Source: Cryptomeria japonica (lineage: Eukaryota; Streptophyta; Pinopsida; Cupressales; Cupressaceae). From it: a stretch of DNA of 64,000 bases. Below, piece after piece: positions 11,691-23,318 of the stretch. Every line of letters begins with the position of its first letter. Position 1 is the stretch's first letter. The stretch is taken from positions 597,061,335-597,125,334 of the forward strand of contig NC_081415.1 of NCBI RefSeq assembly GCF_030272615.1, read 5' to 3'. The notes beneath the pieces are model-generated. The model did no database searches. It saw only the letters and a program-made list of their open reading frames with translations, and was not told where the DNA came from. A program made the translations under genes and the position numbers.

Positions 11691-12840
11691 TAGACCACTC
11701 AAGTATAGAATTTCTTCAAATGGATGTTGTTGGTTGGTTTGTTGAGCACATCTCCTTCTGAAGTTGTTAGTTCATAGGCACCTGATCCATAGGCTGATAT
11801 GATAACATAGGGACCTAACCAGTTAGGTTCAAACTTCCCCTTATTTTATCAATCCTGTTGATTTCTGGGATTTTCTTTGAGTACAAGATCGCCAAATTTA
11901 AAAATCCTAGGGATGACTCTATGGTTGTAGCTTCTGCACATGCTCTACTTGTATGCTTTGAGGTGATCAGAGGCATGTCATCATTTTTCATCCAAAAGCT
12001 CTAGTTCTTGCAATCTGTTGACCTGATACTCCTCATCTGGTATGACGCCTTTTAAAGATACTCTAAGTGATGGGATTTCTACCTCAAGAGGTAAAATTGC
12101 TTCTGATCCGCACACTAATGAATATGGCGTAGCTTCCGTAGGTGTCTCGATGCTAGTCCTATATGCCTAGAGTGCCAGATTGAGTTGTACATGCCAATCC
12201 TTACCTGTATCATTTACTGTCTTCTTTAGGATTTTCAAGATTGTTTTATTTGATGCCTTTGCTTGACCATTCTCTGATGGGTAGTAAGGTGTATAGAAAC
12301 GATGTTGGATTTTGAATAACTCACATAGTTCTCGCACATCCTGATTTTTCAAAGCATGTTTGTTGTCTATGATGATGGAACTGGGAATGCCATATCTGCA
12401 AATTAGATAATTGAGATTAAATGAGGCAATCTATTTTCCAATTACTTTGGTCAGTGGGACTGCTTCAATCCATTTTGTAAAATACTATGTTGCAGTGATA
12501 ATGAACTTGTGTCCATTTGAAGAGGAAGGATGGATTTTCCCTACAAATCAAGTCCCCATTGACAAAAAGGCCATGATGTTATAAATGGTTGTAGCTCTTG
12601 TGCTGGTGCATAGATAAGATTGCCATGGATTTGGCGCTTAGGATATTTCTTTGCAAATTGATAAGAGTCTTTTTCCATTGTCAGCCAGTAATACCCCATT
12701 CTCAAAAGTTTTTTAGCGAGAGTAGGACCACTTGAATGCGTTCCATAGATACCCTTATGAAGTTCGTGTAAAGCAAAGTCAGATTCATTAAGATCAAGGT
12801 AGTGAAGAAGAGTACCATCTAGACCTCGATAGTAAGGGGT
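11690..12840 (-). pseudogene. Element A integrase (broken)
   Basis: The best-preserved segment is 12167-12352, reading FKIQHRFYTPYYPSENGQAK. Just upstream is IPSSIIIDNKHALKNQD, the region of the second catalytic Asp. The third catalytic residue, normally Glu in NGQAE, is Lys (NGQAKASNK). The C-terminal part continues with stops towards about 11690 (EVEIPSLRVSLKG-like text), as in B. This pol product would join the cDNA to the chromosome; here it is dead. Confidence 0.8.
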
Positions 12841-12848
12841 ATCAACGG

Positions 12849-13720
12849 TTAAGTTATAACGAGTGACTTGTCGGATAAAATTGTGTTTTTTATTACGAGA
12901 TAGGTCAATGGGTAGGGTATTGGTTTTAAGGTATTAATAGATTGTCCCGTATAAAGGAGAGTCTGAACCAGCTGCTCTAGAATTTGTAGCAGTGAAGCGA
13001 TAGTGGCCATTGCATCAGCCGCTCTGTTGTCCAACCTTGGTATTTTCTCGAAAGTGATGTGTACAAAATATTGTTTGAAGTCATCTACCATTATTTTGTA
13101 TGACAACAAATTGTCATCCTTTGTCTGATATTCATTGTTGATCTAATTTATAACCAGTTGGGAATCTCCATAGACTTTCAATTCCGTGATTCTCCATTCC
13201 ACAACCATTTTGATTCCTGTGACCAGTGCTTCATACTCAGCGATGTTATCGGTGCATGGAAACATGAGTCTATGATCTTGGAATGGTGTTTTCTTTGGGG
13301 GTGAAAAACAAGATGCAGACACCTGAGCCATGTTTAGTGTAGGAACTGTCAAAGTATAGGGTCCATTGCTTGAGTGTAAAAGTAAGGACATCCATTTCTA
13401 GAAATTCTACCTTCATCGGTTGCTTATCTAGTAGTGGTGCTTCAACTAATTGATCTGCAATTACTTGTCCCTTGATAGCTCAACGCTCTTTGTATTGGAT
13501 ATCAAACTCACTGATAATCATGAACCATTTAGCCAGTTGCCCTATAAGAGTTGCTTTGCTAAGTAAATACTTGAGAGGATCAATTTCCGCTACTAGGTTG
13601 ATTGTGTGAGCTAGCATGTAATGTCAGAACTTTTGAGAAGCAAATACCACAGATAAACAAGCCTTCTCAATGAATGTATAATTTAGCTCATATCCATTTA
13701 ATGTTCTGCTAATGTAATAT
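12849..13720 (-). pseudogene. Element A RNase H and second (aRNH) RNase H domains
   Basis: The first RNase H region (about 13450-13740) reads YYISRTLNGYE, then IEKACLSVVFASQKF. It is followed by AKWFMIISEFDIQY and the connecting GQVIADQLVEAP. The extra archaeal-type RNase H gives DNIAEYEALVTGIK and ELKVYGDSQLVIN (13143-13250). The segment after it (12849-13109) reads RLDNRAADAMATIASL, typical of the domain end. The pair of domains supports the Tat assignment. Several in-frame stops and frameshifts are present. Confidence 0.8.
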
Positions 13721-13725
13721 ATAGC

Positions 13726-14900
13726 TCATTCCTTCCCTTCTTGATCTTCTTGTGCTAACAATGCCGCTAATGATACTTCCATTGTTGATATGTAGAGAAT
13801 GAGCGGCTTTCCTACTATTGGTGGTACTAGAAATGGTGGATTCATTAGATATTGCTTGATTTGATAGAATGATTCCACACACTTGGCTTCCCATCTGAAT
13901 GGTATGTTCTTATGTAGAAAATGATTGAAAGGTAGACTTTTATCTACTAGTTGCGCTATGAATCGCTTGATAGACCGTAGCTGTCCTTGTAGAGATCTGA
14001 GTTGACTAATGTTCCTGGGAGGTGGCATCTCCATGATGGTCTGTACCTTCGTTGGATCTACTTAAATGCCATTTGTTGACACAATGTAGCCTAATAATTT
14101 GCCTGATGTCACCCCGGTGACACACTTCTTAGGGTTTAGCCTGACTTGGAATTTCTCCAATCTTTGAAAGCTTTTTTCAAATATGCCCAGATGTTCTGCC
14201 CGGGTGAATGACTTAGCCAGTAAATCATCCACATAGTCTTCCATGAAGGTATGCATCATATCATGAAAGATTGTTGTCATTGCTCTTTGATAAGTTGCCC
14301 TAACATTCTTCAAGCCAAAATGCATGGCATTCCAATAATACGTTCCCAAGGATAGGTGAACGCAGTTTTATCTTGATCCTTTGGAGCTATCTTGATTTGA
14401 TTATAGCCAAAGAAACCATCCATTAATGAGAGCATTGCATGGCCTGCTGTGAGGTCTACAATTATATCGATGTTGGCCAAAGGAAAGTCATCCTTTGGAC
14501 AGGCTTTGTTGACATCTCTAAAATTTGTGCATATTCTGATGCTTCTATCTAGTTTTGAAACTAGTACAATGTTTGAAATCCATTCAGCATAGTCTACAGG
14601 TCAAATGAATCCGACGTTTAATAATATCTTTAATTTAGCTTTGACCATTAATGCTACATGTAGATTCATCTTTTTTAACTTCTGTTTGATTGGCTTGGCT
14701 CCTGGAGCAATAGATAAGTCATGCATGATTAGGTTTGGATCTATTCTGGGCATATAAGTATAGGACGAAGAAAATTTGATTTTCTTTTTTGTGAAGAATC
14801 TGATAAACTATGGTTTTTCCTCTTTTGTTAGTGATTTTGCTAGGTGTATGTTTTTTAGTTGTTGATTCTGTACCAATGTTGATTGATTGAGTGGGCTCAA
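13726..14900 (-). pseudogene. Element A reverse transcriptase (broken)
   Basis: RT motifs in order on the minus strand: SIAPGAKPIKQKLKKMN, DYAEWISNIVLVSK, ICTNFRDVNKACPKDDFPL, LSLMDGFFGYNQI, MHFGLKNVRATYQRAM and the catalytic FMEDYVDDLLAKS. VDD is intact. LNPKKCVTGVTSGKLLGYIV and SLQGQLRSIKRFI follow. Stops and a frameshift near 14730 break the frame. The upstream part of pol is interrupted by the solo LTR at 14930. Confidence 0.85.
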
Positions 14901-14929
14901 TCAATATGGGTGATCACTCCTAATAGTGT

Positions 14930-16540
14930 TGAGGAAGAGTGTCAAGTCTCCCATCCTTAGGTTCCTTAAAAAGGTTTTCACCCTCATATGCATGATAATT
15001 ATGATACTTAATATAAGTACAGATCCAATAGCCAACAAGATGAGAGGGGGGGTGAATCATACAAACTTAATCATCCATAAAAACATCAGATTCAACCTCG
15101 GTAACATATATATCAGTAATATAACCAAAATTGTTAAACATACAAACTCAAAAGCATATGAACAACATAAACCTCATAACACCAGATTTAATGTGGAAAC
15201 CCAAATAGGAAAAAACTATTGTGGGATTTCGGACCCACTAAGAAATATACTCTTCTAGAGTATGCTCGGTTAAAAGCAAATCATGTTAAAGATTACAAAC
15301 ACATTGCTAGATGTGACCTGGTTAAGGGATTTCCCTCAGATCTATTAGGATCTTCACTTTCTTAGAAGTGACCTTGTTAAAGGATTTCAAACACTCAATC
15401 AGAATGTCACCTTGCTAGAGGATTTACATATAAGACTATTAAGTCCACTCGGTTAAGAGATTTTCTGTCACTTTCACAAAATAACAGTAATAAAATCTAT
15501 CTGCAACTTCACATCTAAAATGCTAAAGAAAATTCTTATTTGTTCAATACAATCTAGACATAGAACTAATCTTGTCTATCTATTGGGCTTCTATACTCTA
15601 TTATTTAAATAGGTCTTCAAGCTTCTGTACTCAGTAATCACTATGTAGCATCCCTGTGCATACACTTGCCCGCATACATTGTTTATCAACAGTTTCCTAT
15701 TTATAAACAATTAGATAACCGCTTAATCTCCTTGATCACATTTCCCATGATCAATCATAGCCATTAGATCTTCAATCTTGTCCAGGTTCAATGCATCTTT
15801 TGATCTGAAAATGTTTTACTCTGCCTTGGAACTTGCATACTAGTCTTGGAACTTGTGCCAGGGTATTGCGGTTCAATCTGAGCTATAGATCTTCATGCCG
15901 ACTTTTCATTGCCTTAGATTTGTTAACAAACTTCTTCCATGGCTTACCAATCATTTAATCTGCTCCAGCTCATCAGCTTCCTTCATTAAATACCGCATGT
16001 AAACATTTAATGCATTTTGTTATAGCTCGGTTACAATTCGGTAATAACTCAGTGAATACTAAACTTCACTCAGTAGACATTCCACCTTCATTAACCGATA
16101 GCGATAACCTTAGGGTTTACAGACTAGGTTCCTTAGGGTTTATCGACTAGGTTCTTTGGTTGATAACATAGTATAGTATTAACCTTTACAATTTACAACA
16201 TATGTATGATGTTAAAACAATCTAAAACATCATGATCTCATCATTTTCTGACTTGGTAGTCGTTGCCCATTGAATACCTTCTTCATCCCCTTATTCATCA
16301 TATTCTTTCCTATGTCTTTTACCGACATCTTTATAATCTTCATATCATACTTCTCAAGATATGGCAACATCATACTGAATTAGAAAATCAATTTCTTGAC
16401 ATCAATGACAAAATAATAATATCAAGACAGTAAAACATCTTTAATCAGTTATATCCATAGTCATCAACAACCTTCTCAATATCCTTATAAAATGCCAACA
16501 ATCTTTCATTGTCTGTTATAATGCAATATTGCCAACAATG
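14930..16540 (-). repeat. Solo LTR, copia-like, inserted in element A pol
   Basis: A noncoding block with LTR-like ends interrupts pol of A. On the minus strand it starts TGTTGGCAATATTG (or TGTTGGCATTTTATAAGG, which would put the end at 16500). It finishes past GTGAATCAC-like and CCCCCCCTCTCATC tracts, the same kind of 3' end as in the two copia LTR families here. The last CA candidate is TTCCTCAACA, with plus-strand start at about 14932. No internal region or second LTR is present. No clean target duplication was found, so edges are approximate. Confidence 0.5.
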
Positions 16541-17315
16541 CGTCCTTTATTTTGACTTCTTTTGTGATCTAGTGTTGCCATTGACTAGTTTTCAGCATTA
16601 GATCCTTTGTTTCTTTCTTTTTTGCGACTGAGAGACTTGGCACCCTCCTGATTGCAGATATCATTATTTTGTTCGCTGGTAGAGCCTGCTTCCAGGTTGA
16701 TTGTACATAGGTAATGGACAATGGATTTGTCATCTGGGAAAATAGGTATGTCATGGTGTTTAGGTTCATTCCAGTCTATCAAATCAGGAAATACGAATAG
16801 TAGAGAGTCATTTGGTGGGTCGAGGTCAGTTGCGGTAAGTGTCATGATAGAGGTATCGTTAAGGTTGTCTGGGATGTTGGTTAAGTTAATGATACTGTCA
16901 AGTTCTTCGATGGTATCATCTTTCATGTAGACTTGTTCATAGTGTCGCTTCTTATTTTCCTTAGCCTCGTAGATATGTTGTGGATTGAATTCAAGTAATC
17001 AAGACTTTGTGCCTTGTCCTTCCTGAGAAAGGGGTGTGTGTGGATGTGTAGCATCTTCAGGGACATCCTCATAAATATTTGAACAACTACCCCATTCATA
17101 GTCATTAGAATTGGTTTCAGAAATACTATCCTAGAGCCTTTCAGTGTTGCTGACAGGTATGTTGTAGGGTGAGAAGAGATCTTTGATAATTGATACTAGT
17201 CTTGCAGTCTTTTCTGATTCTAAATCAGAGCCTGCTTGTACTCTTTGCATTTGTTCATACATTTTTTCTCCTTGGGAAGTAGTGATTTCTTCAGGAGGTG
17301 ATTTTTCCTTGTTTT
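16541..17315 (-). pseudogene. Element A pol spacer upstream of RT
   Basis: The minus-strand frame 16585-16926 (start KDDTIEELDSIINL, with DWNEPKHHDIPIFP) is acidic and resembles the variable linker between protease and RT in Tat elements. It continues beyond 16926 with stops up to the insertion point of B. The solo LTR separates it from RT. Confidence 0.5.
17311..17315. repeat. Target site duplication of element B, left
   Basis: GTTTT directly precedes the LTR start TGTAGC and is repeated exactly at 30096-30100 after the second LTR. Confidence 0.9.
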
Positions 17316-17668
17316 TGTAGCATTGTAAATTGTACGCACTTGCTAGGATGGTACAATTTCACACCTAGTTTAGCACCCGCCTTGGTGCATTTTGCATTTT
17401 GCATTGCATTTCCCCTTTAGCACTTAATTAATCAAATTAATTAGGTCTAAGGTCCTATTTCATCATAAAGTTGGGCCCTTTCATTAAAGTGTGCCCCTTT
17501 CATTTTATTCCTCTAATACATCATTTAATCAAAAACCCTAATTAGGTCCTATTTTGAACTTGGGGGCTTGATTTCAGGGGTCAAAACATCTCGAAATCAC
17601 CTGTAACTTTGGGATTCTCTCTAAAATCATCATATCTGACGGCCCTAAAAATTTGGTGAAAAGTTGTC

Positions 17669-17700
17669 GGGACCATGGCGCCCAGAGTGCACACGGTCCC
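17669..17700 (+). promoter_or_regulatory. U3 inverted repeat with GGGACCATGGCGCC motif
   Basis: GGGACCATG and CACGGTCCC can form a stem around a GC-rich loop, about 155 bp upstream of the TATA box. In element C the arms GGGACCATG/CATGGTCCC pair perfectly (55026-55056; second LTR near 61062-61093). The centre is a CCATGGCGCC word also found in the intron repeat at 27551. Confidence 0.55.
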
Positions 17701-17823
17701 AGACATTTTTCCCAAAATTTTAGGAGCACAATCCAATCATAAAATAAAGCTTAACCCCAAGAAATTGGTGGGAGATTCAATCTCTAGGTCAGCCAAAAGT
17801 TGAAATTAAGACCTAGGGTTTCA

Positions 17824-17830
17824 TATATAA
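17824..17830 (+). promoter_or_regulatory. LTR TATA box
   Basis: TATATAA within TTTCATATATAAGAGCTCTC. The same box is at 28944 in the second LTR; C has TACATAA at the matching place. It probably sets the start of the retrotransposon RNA. Confidence 0.6.
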
Positions 17831-18444
17831 GAGCTCTCTTTCTTCATTTGAAAGGATTGGATTTTGGCTAAAAGGACCTTCTATGCAGCAAAAGAGCAGA
17901 TCTTTGAAGACTTCAACAACATTCAACATTCATCCATCAAGCATTCATCAATTTCATTCATCCATTTAGGGCTTTGAAGATATTGAAGAGCAATAAGGGA
18001 TCACCGACTGAAGATTGGCTTGTACCCCTGCCTTGGGGTTGGGTATGATTTCATGTTGTTTTCATGTCTTTGCATAAGCCTCATTATATCATTTGTATTC
18101 ATGCTTTAGATCACTTTGCATCTTGATTTGGAGCATTTACATTATCATTTACAAGCAATTAGGGTTTACTTTCTAGGTTGCTCTAGTTTGCTTACTTGCA
18201 ATTTAGGATCTTGCACACACACAAGGTCTGGACACACAATACTCTTTACAATACAAATTGGCTATTCGTGGAGGTGGAAATCACCAAAGTGGGGGTTTGA
18301 CTAAGGCAAAACCCTATATAGCCACCCACCATACCTTTTCAGATATAAGTGCAGGTTTCGGGATTCGGACGACGCCGCAAGTTGCAGATCCGACGGAAGC
18401 GGACTGAGACAGAGCTTCACACCAAATTTCAGAGCAAAAGACAA

Positions 18445-18540
18445 GGATAGGGGCATGGGGCACCCTGGTCCTGCCAGGATAGGGGCGCCAGGTGCCCTAG
18501 TCCCTGGGACAGGGGCGCTGGGCACCCTGGTCCCTCTGTT
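18445..18540 (+). repeat. GC-rich leader repeats in B LTR
   Basis: Three imperfect units of about 30 bp of the form GGACAGGGGCGCTGGGCACCCTGGTCC. They lie downstream of the TATA box, so they should be in the RNA leader. The C LTRs have an expanded set (about 55800-55925 and 61840-61960). GGGCGCCCTGGTCC is, apart from one base, the reverse complement of the U3 motif GGACCATGGCGCCC. Confidence 0.7.
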
Positions 18541-18975
18541 AGACAACAATTTTTAGCATTTTCGATAGTTTTCCAGGTTGTAAAACAGCAGTTTCAGGTG
18601 CAGTTTCAGGAGCAAAATCAGGACAGTGGCACCTGCGCCCCCATCCCAAACATTTTCACTTAGATTTTAACTCCGGGTATGCATCTGCATTCTTGTCTTG
18701 TCCTTGTGTTTACAGCTTTCCATTGTTTAACTTCAATTCTGCAATTTTGTTAGTAGTTCATACTTGCACTTTGAGGTTAGGAATTGAACTTGCATCATTT
18801 TATCTTTCAATTACAACAAAGGAATATAAACCCTAATAGGTAGCCCATGGCTCTCTCTTTCAAAAAAAAAAAGTAGCCAATTGTGTGATACCTCTAGGCT
18901 CTTTCGTATTCTGCAATGTGTGTCAAAAGGTAGGATAAGGACATGTTAGCCTAGTCTCACTTTTTCCCCTACACA

Positions 18976-18996
18976 TTTTGGTGAACCCGACGTGAA
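18976..18996 (+). promoter_or_regulatory. Putative primer binding site of element B
   Basis: TGGTGAACCCGACGTGAATC follows the LTR end after three T bases, and the same sequence follows the C LTR at 56363. Position and conservation fit a tRNA primer site. I could not assign the tRNA. Confidence 0.6.
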
Positions 18997-19164
18997 TCTT
19001 ATTATTGCTTTCTCTTGCATTGCATTTGTTAGATCTAGATTTAGATTTAGTGTGTTTCATTTAAGTTCATTTTCAAAAAAAAAAAAAAAGAAGAAAAAAA
19101 AAAGAGTGTGTTCCTTTGTTTCTTTGCATTGTGTGTTTAAGTTTTATGCAACTTTTATTTCAAA

Positions 19165-21327
19165 ATGTCGGATTTTTATTTGCAAGATGTTCATATTTAT
19201 GATGATGTATGCAATTATGTCGATTATGAGTATAGCCAAGATGAATTAGATGAAGCTTTAGATGAGTTTTTGAACCCTAAAGATACCAAACCTTCATTTT
19301 ACCAAAAACTCATAAACCTTGTTACTATGCCATTTCGTTGTGATGAGAAAGATAAGTCGAATGGTTCCTCTCAAGGGTACATTCCTATCACCTCTTCTAC
19401 TAAATCTAGTAACATGGTTGTTTTCAATGATCCCCTTTATGAAGAAATGTCTCCTTTTGAATAGAAAGATAAACCTTTTAATAGATATGATAATGCTTTG
19501 TTGGATGATGCTCTTGATGACTTTGTGGCTTTATCAAAATCTTTAAACAAGAACAAAATTTCTAAATTAGTTAACATGATAAACCTAAAAGACCATAATA
19601 AGCCTCTCTTTGAAGTCCAAGGTGCTTATCCTTCTCCCACCTTTCAAGTTCCTAAATCACCTCTCCTTACTATCCAAGGAGGTTATGGTCATGATTCCTT
19701 TCTTACTCCGAATAAACCTATCATCACTGTGCAAGGAAGAAAACCTATGAGTCCTTATAGTTATGCCAAGAAATTAACTAGAGAGAGTTATAATGCGGTT
19801 GCCCATACTTATCATACTAGAAATAATAGGTAGCCTAATCCTCCTCCTGTTACTCCAGTTTCTCTTCCTAATCCTCAACCAATTCTTCCGCAAGCTCCAC
19901 GTATTTCACAGGTTCTTGGTAAGGAATATGATCTCATAGAACAACTTAAGGCTACCCCTGCTAAGATATCCCTTTGGGATTTGATCCAAACTTCTTCTGC
20001 TCATCATGGAATGTTACAAGATGCCTTGAAAGATTTGAATGTTCCTCCACCTAATGCATCTAGTAATATAGTGTCTTTGGTTAACTCTGTGATGAATCCT
20101 AAAGCTCAAATTGTGTTTACTCAACATGAATTGCCTACTAGTGAAATTCAACATCAATATGATCCCTTGATGATTGTGGTTATCATAAATGACACTGCTA
20201 TAAGACGAACACTGGTAGATAATGGCTCTGGCCTTAATGTGTGTAGCATTAATCTATTGCATAAGATGAATGTGGATACATCCCTTATTGAGCCTGACTC
20301 TCGTCCTATTCGAGGCTTCGATAATGTGGCTAAGTCTTCATTAGGTATTATCACCTTACCTCTCACAGTGAGACCTGTTACTTTGCCCACTCCTATTCAT
20401 GTTATGTCAGGAAATCTAGCATACAACTTGTTATTAGGGAGAGCTTGGATTCACAGTATGCAAGCTATCCCCTCGACATTGCATAGACAAGTTAAATTTA
20501 TTTATAACAATAAGACATATACCTTGATAGGTGATACTAATTTTCAAGCTTGTTTGCAAACATCTACTTCCAAAGGGGGTTCTCCTAAACCTTCCTCTTC
20601 TAGTGATGACTCTTTACCTATGGACGAATCATCACCCTCTGATAATCAAAATTCTTTGGATGAGTCTGAAGTTCCTGAAGAAGATTCATCTAAGCTTGAA
20701 TCTACACATGAAAAGGCTTTTGATCCTGAGGAAGTTCTCGCAGAAGACGACTGGGGATCTCTTGATTTTAATCCCACCTTTGTAGGTGAGTATAGGGTTC
20801 CTCCTAGAGATTTTAAAGTTGAAAAGAAGGAAGAAACTAAAAATCAATCAATCTTACCTGAACCTATGAGCAATAATTTTGTGGCCACTTCTCAAACTTC
20901 TTCTCCTCACACCTCTAATTCTGAAGGATTTGATTCTTTATCTTATGAACAACCACCTTCTCTTTCTGAAATGGTTGATCGTTATGGTCGAGGTTTTCAT
21001 ATTTTAGGTAAGCATGGGTATAATGGAAATGGTTGTGGCGCTCATGAACAAGGGATAAAGGTTCCTCTAGAGAATAATCTTTATGATGTGACCTTTGGAC
21101 TTGGTTATAATCCCTACAAACGCACTAAAGCTTCTAAGAGACCATGTATTAGTGTTAATGTTATTTCTATATCTCTACCAATGAGACACCCTGAGTATAT
21201 TAATGGGGATCCTTTGTGTGCCTATGCTTTGGATGTCTTTCCTACTGATGATGCTTTAGCTGAATTTTTGGGAGCATATGACACTCTTCCTCATTATCAT
21301 CACAATAGGGGATTTCCTTATTGTTGA
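19165..21327 (+). pseudogene. Element B first ORF: protease and G-patch, no Gag seen
   Basis: The ATG is the one used in the intact copy in element C (SDFYLQDVHI). One frame runs 720 codons with two stops (19462-19464 and 19831-19833). Order: acidic N-terminus, repeated PLF(E/T)VQG(A/G)-type motifs (about residues 150-190), a linker LIEQLKATPAKISLWDLI as in Tat polyproteins, an aspartic protease with catalytic LVDNGSGLNV (Asp about residue 352), and LLLGRAWIHSMQAIPSTLHR. A low-complexity stretch follows, then a G-patch-like GKHGYNGNGCGAHEQGIKVP. No capsid fold or CX2CX4HX4C knuckle is visible. It is about 310 codons shorter than the C copy. Confidence 0.8.
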
Positions 21328-22469
21328 ACACTGAAGCTTATTTTGGAAGAGAGATTGATAATGATGAGATTGTGGAAGAAGTCCCTCAGTTAAAGGATAC
21401 TCCTCAACAAAGTAATCTTCTCATAAGTGACACCATTGATGTTAAGATGGATCCTTGCAACGAAGAAAAAGTTATTAAAATGGGAAAATGTTTGGATGAA
21501 GAAGAACAAAAACAATATGCAGATTTATTGCATGAGTTCCTTGAGATCTTTGCTTGGACATATTCTAATATGCCTAGTATAGATCCTAAGATTGTTACTC
21601 ATAATATTGTCTTAGTCCCCGATGCTAAGCCTGTGAAACAAAAGATTCAAAAAATGAATCCTAAGGTAGCTTTGCTTGTTAAGGCTGAGATTGAAAAATT
21701 ATTGGAGGCTGGATTTATCTGCCCTATTGATTATTCCCCGTGGATTTCAAATATTGTTGCTGTGGCTAAATCAGATAATAAAATAAGAATGTGTACCAAC
21801 TTTCGGGATTTAAATAAGGCTTCTTTAAAAGATGATTTCCCTCTCCCAAACATTGACATGATAGTTGATTCTACAGTAGGACATGCTTTGTTATCCTTCA
21901 TGGATGGTTTTTCAGGATAGAATCAAATTTTCATTAATCCTCAAGATCAATTCAAAACTGCTTTCACCACTCCTTGGGGTACGTTTTGTTGGGTGATGAT
22001 GCCTTTTGGACTTAAAAATGCCAGCGCCACTTATCAACGAGCGATGACCCTTATCTTTCATGATTATATGCATAAGATTTTAGAAGATTATGTTAATGAT
22101 ATTTTAGCCAAATCCATTCTCTGTATAGATCATATTAAGATCCTTCATCAAATTTTTGAAAGAATTCATAAATATCACATGCACTTGAATCCCCAAAAAT
22201 GTGGTTTTGGTGTGGATAGTGGAAAACTATTAGGATTCATAGTTTCGCATCATGGGATTGAGGTGGACACTAAGAAAATAGATGTTATTGTCAACATGCC
22301 ACCTCCTAGAAATGTGTCTCAACTCAAAAGCTTACAAGGAAAGATTCAAGCTATTCGTAGGTTCGTATCTCAACTTGTGGATCGTACTTTTCCTTTTACT
22401 CAACTTCTCAAAAATAATATCACTTTTCAATGAAACGAAGATTGTCAGCAAGCATTTGAAGATTTAAAA
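21321..22469 (+). pseudogene. Element B reverse transcriptase
   Basis: Canonical gypsy RT: DPKIVTHNIVLVPDAKPV, SPWISNIVAVAKSDNKIRM, TNFRDLNKASLKDDFPLPN, LSFMDGFSG, MPFGLKNASATYQRAM, LGFIVSHHGIEV and SLQGKIQAIRRFV. The frame lies -1 to the protease ORF and overlaps it by a few bases. Stops at 21918 (where Tyr is usual) and 22431 (where Trp is usual) break it. The active site reads YVNDILAKS, so the first of the two catalytic Asp residues is Asn, probably a G-to-A change. Confidence 0.88.
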
Positions 22470-23318
22470 GTGTATTTGGCTAATCCTCCTATCCTTCAAC
22501 CTGTCGAACCTTCTAAACCCTTTCTTCTTTATACAGCTGCTTCCTCTCATGCTCTCGGAGCATTATTGGCACAACATGATAAAGATGGTAAAGAGTGTCT
22601 GATTTATTACATAAGTCGTACCTTACTCGATTATGAGACCCGATATTCCGTGATAGAAAGACAATGCTTGTCCTTGGTGTTTGCGACTCAGAAATTGAGA
22701 CATTATCTTTTAAATTCAGAAGTCCACGTCATGGTAAAGTTTGATCCTTTGAAGCATCTTTTCTCTAAAATTGATTTATCAGGATGCCTAGCTAAGTGGG
22801 TTATGATGTTAACTGAATTTGACCTTAAATTTGTTTCACAAAGAGCAATTAAAGGGCAAGCGTTGACTGATCACTTAGTTGAGGCCCCTTCACCTTTCTC
22901 CTTCCCTAACCCTGAGTCTTTTCCTGACAACTTCATTCTTTGTACAGAGAAAGATGAAACTTGGGAGTTGTACTTTGATGGCTCTAAGTCTCGTACGGGA
23001 TCGGGGGCAGGTGTTGTTCTGATTTCTCCTACAAAGAAATCCATTCCCTTATCTTATCGTCTCAATTTCCTATGTACCAATAAAATTGCTGAGTATGAGG
23101 CTCTTATAGCAGGAATAAAGGCAGCCTTGGCTCTGAATGTAAAGCACATACATATTTATGGAGATTTTCAATTGATTATAAGACAAGTAACATGACTGTA
23201 TCAAGCAAAACAAGACAAATTATCACAATATAAAGACCTTGCTATCTCTTTGTTACAAAAATTCGATTCTTATACCATGGAACTTGTTCCTCGAAAAGAT
23301 AATTGACATGCGGACGCA
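22470..23318 (+). pseudogene. Element B RNase H plus second RNase H
   Basis: The first domain gives YTAASSHALGALLAQHD, YYISRTLLDYETRYSVIER and AKWVMMLTEFDLKFV. The second, archaeal-type domain gives ELYFDGSKSRTGSGAGVVL, NKIAEYEALIAGIKAAL and HIHIYGDFQLIIRQV. There the usual GDS is GDF, so a catalytic-region Ser is replaced. KFDSYTMELVPRKDN and HADAMACVASL close the domain. Stops at 23193-23195 and about 23304. The pair of domains identifies the Tat lineage. Confidence 0.87.

Larger units (their letters stand above)
17316..18975 (+). repeat. Element B 5' LTR
   Basis: Starts TGTAGCATTG and ends CCCCTACACA. It contains an inverted repeat at 17669-17700, a TATA box at 17824 and GC-rich repeats at 18445-18540. 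The first 40 bp differ at three positions from the 3' LTR. The same family forms the LTRs of element C. Confidence 0.92.

Noticed and set aside
18301-18549. 82-codon minus-strand frames in the B/C LTRs (also 29421, 55603, 61638)
   Set aside because: They lie in the LTR leader over GC-rich repeats, vary between copies and show no domain.
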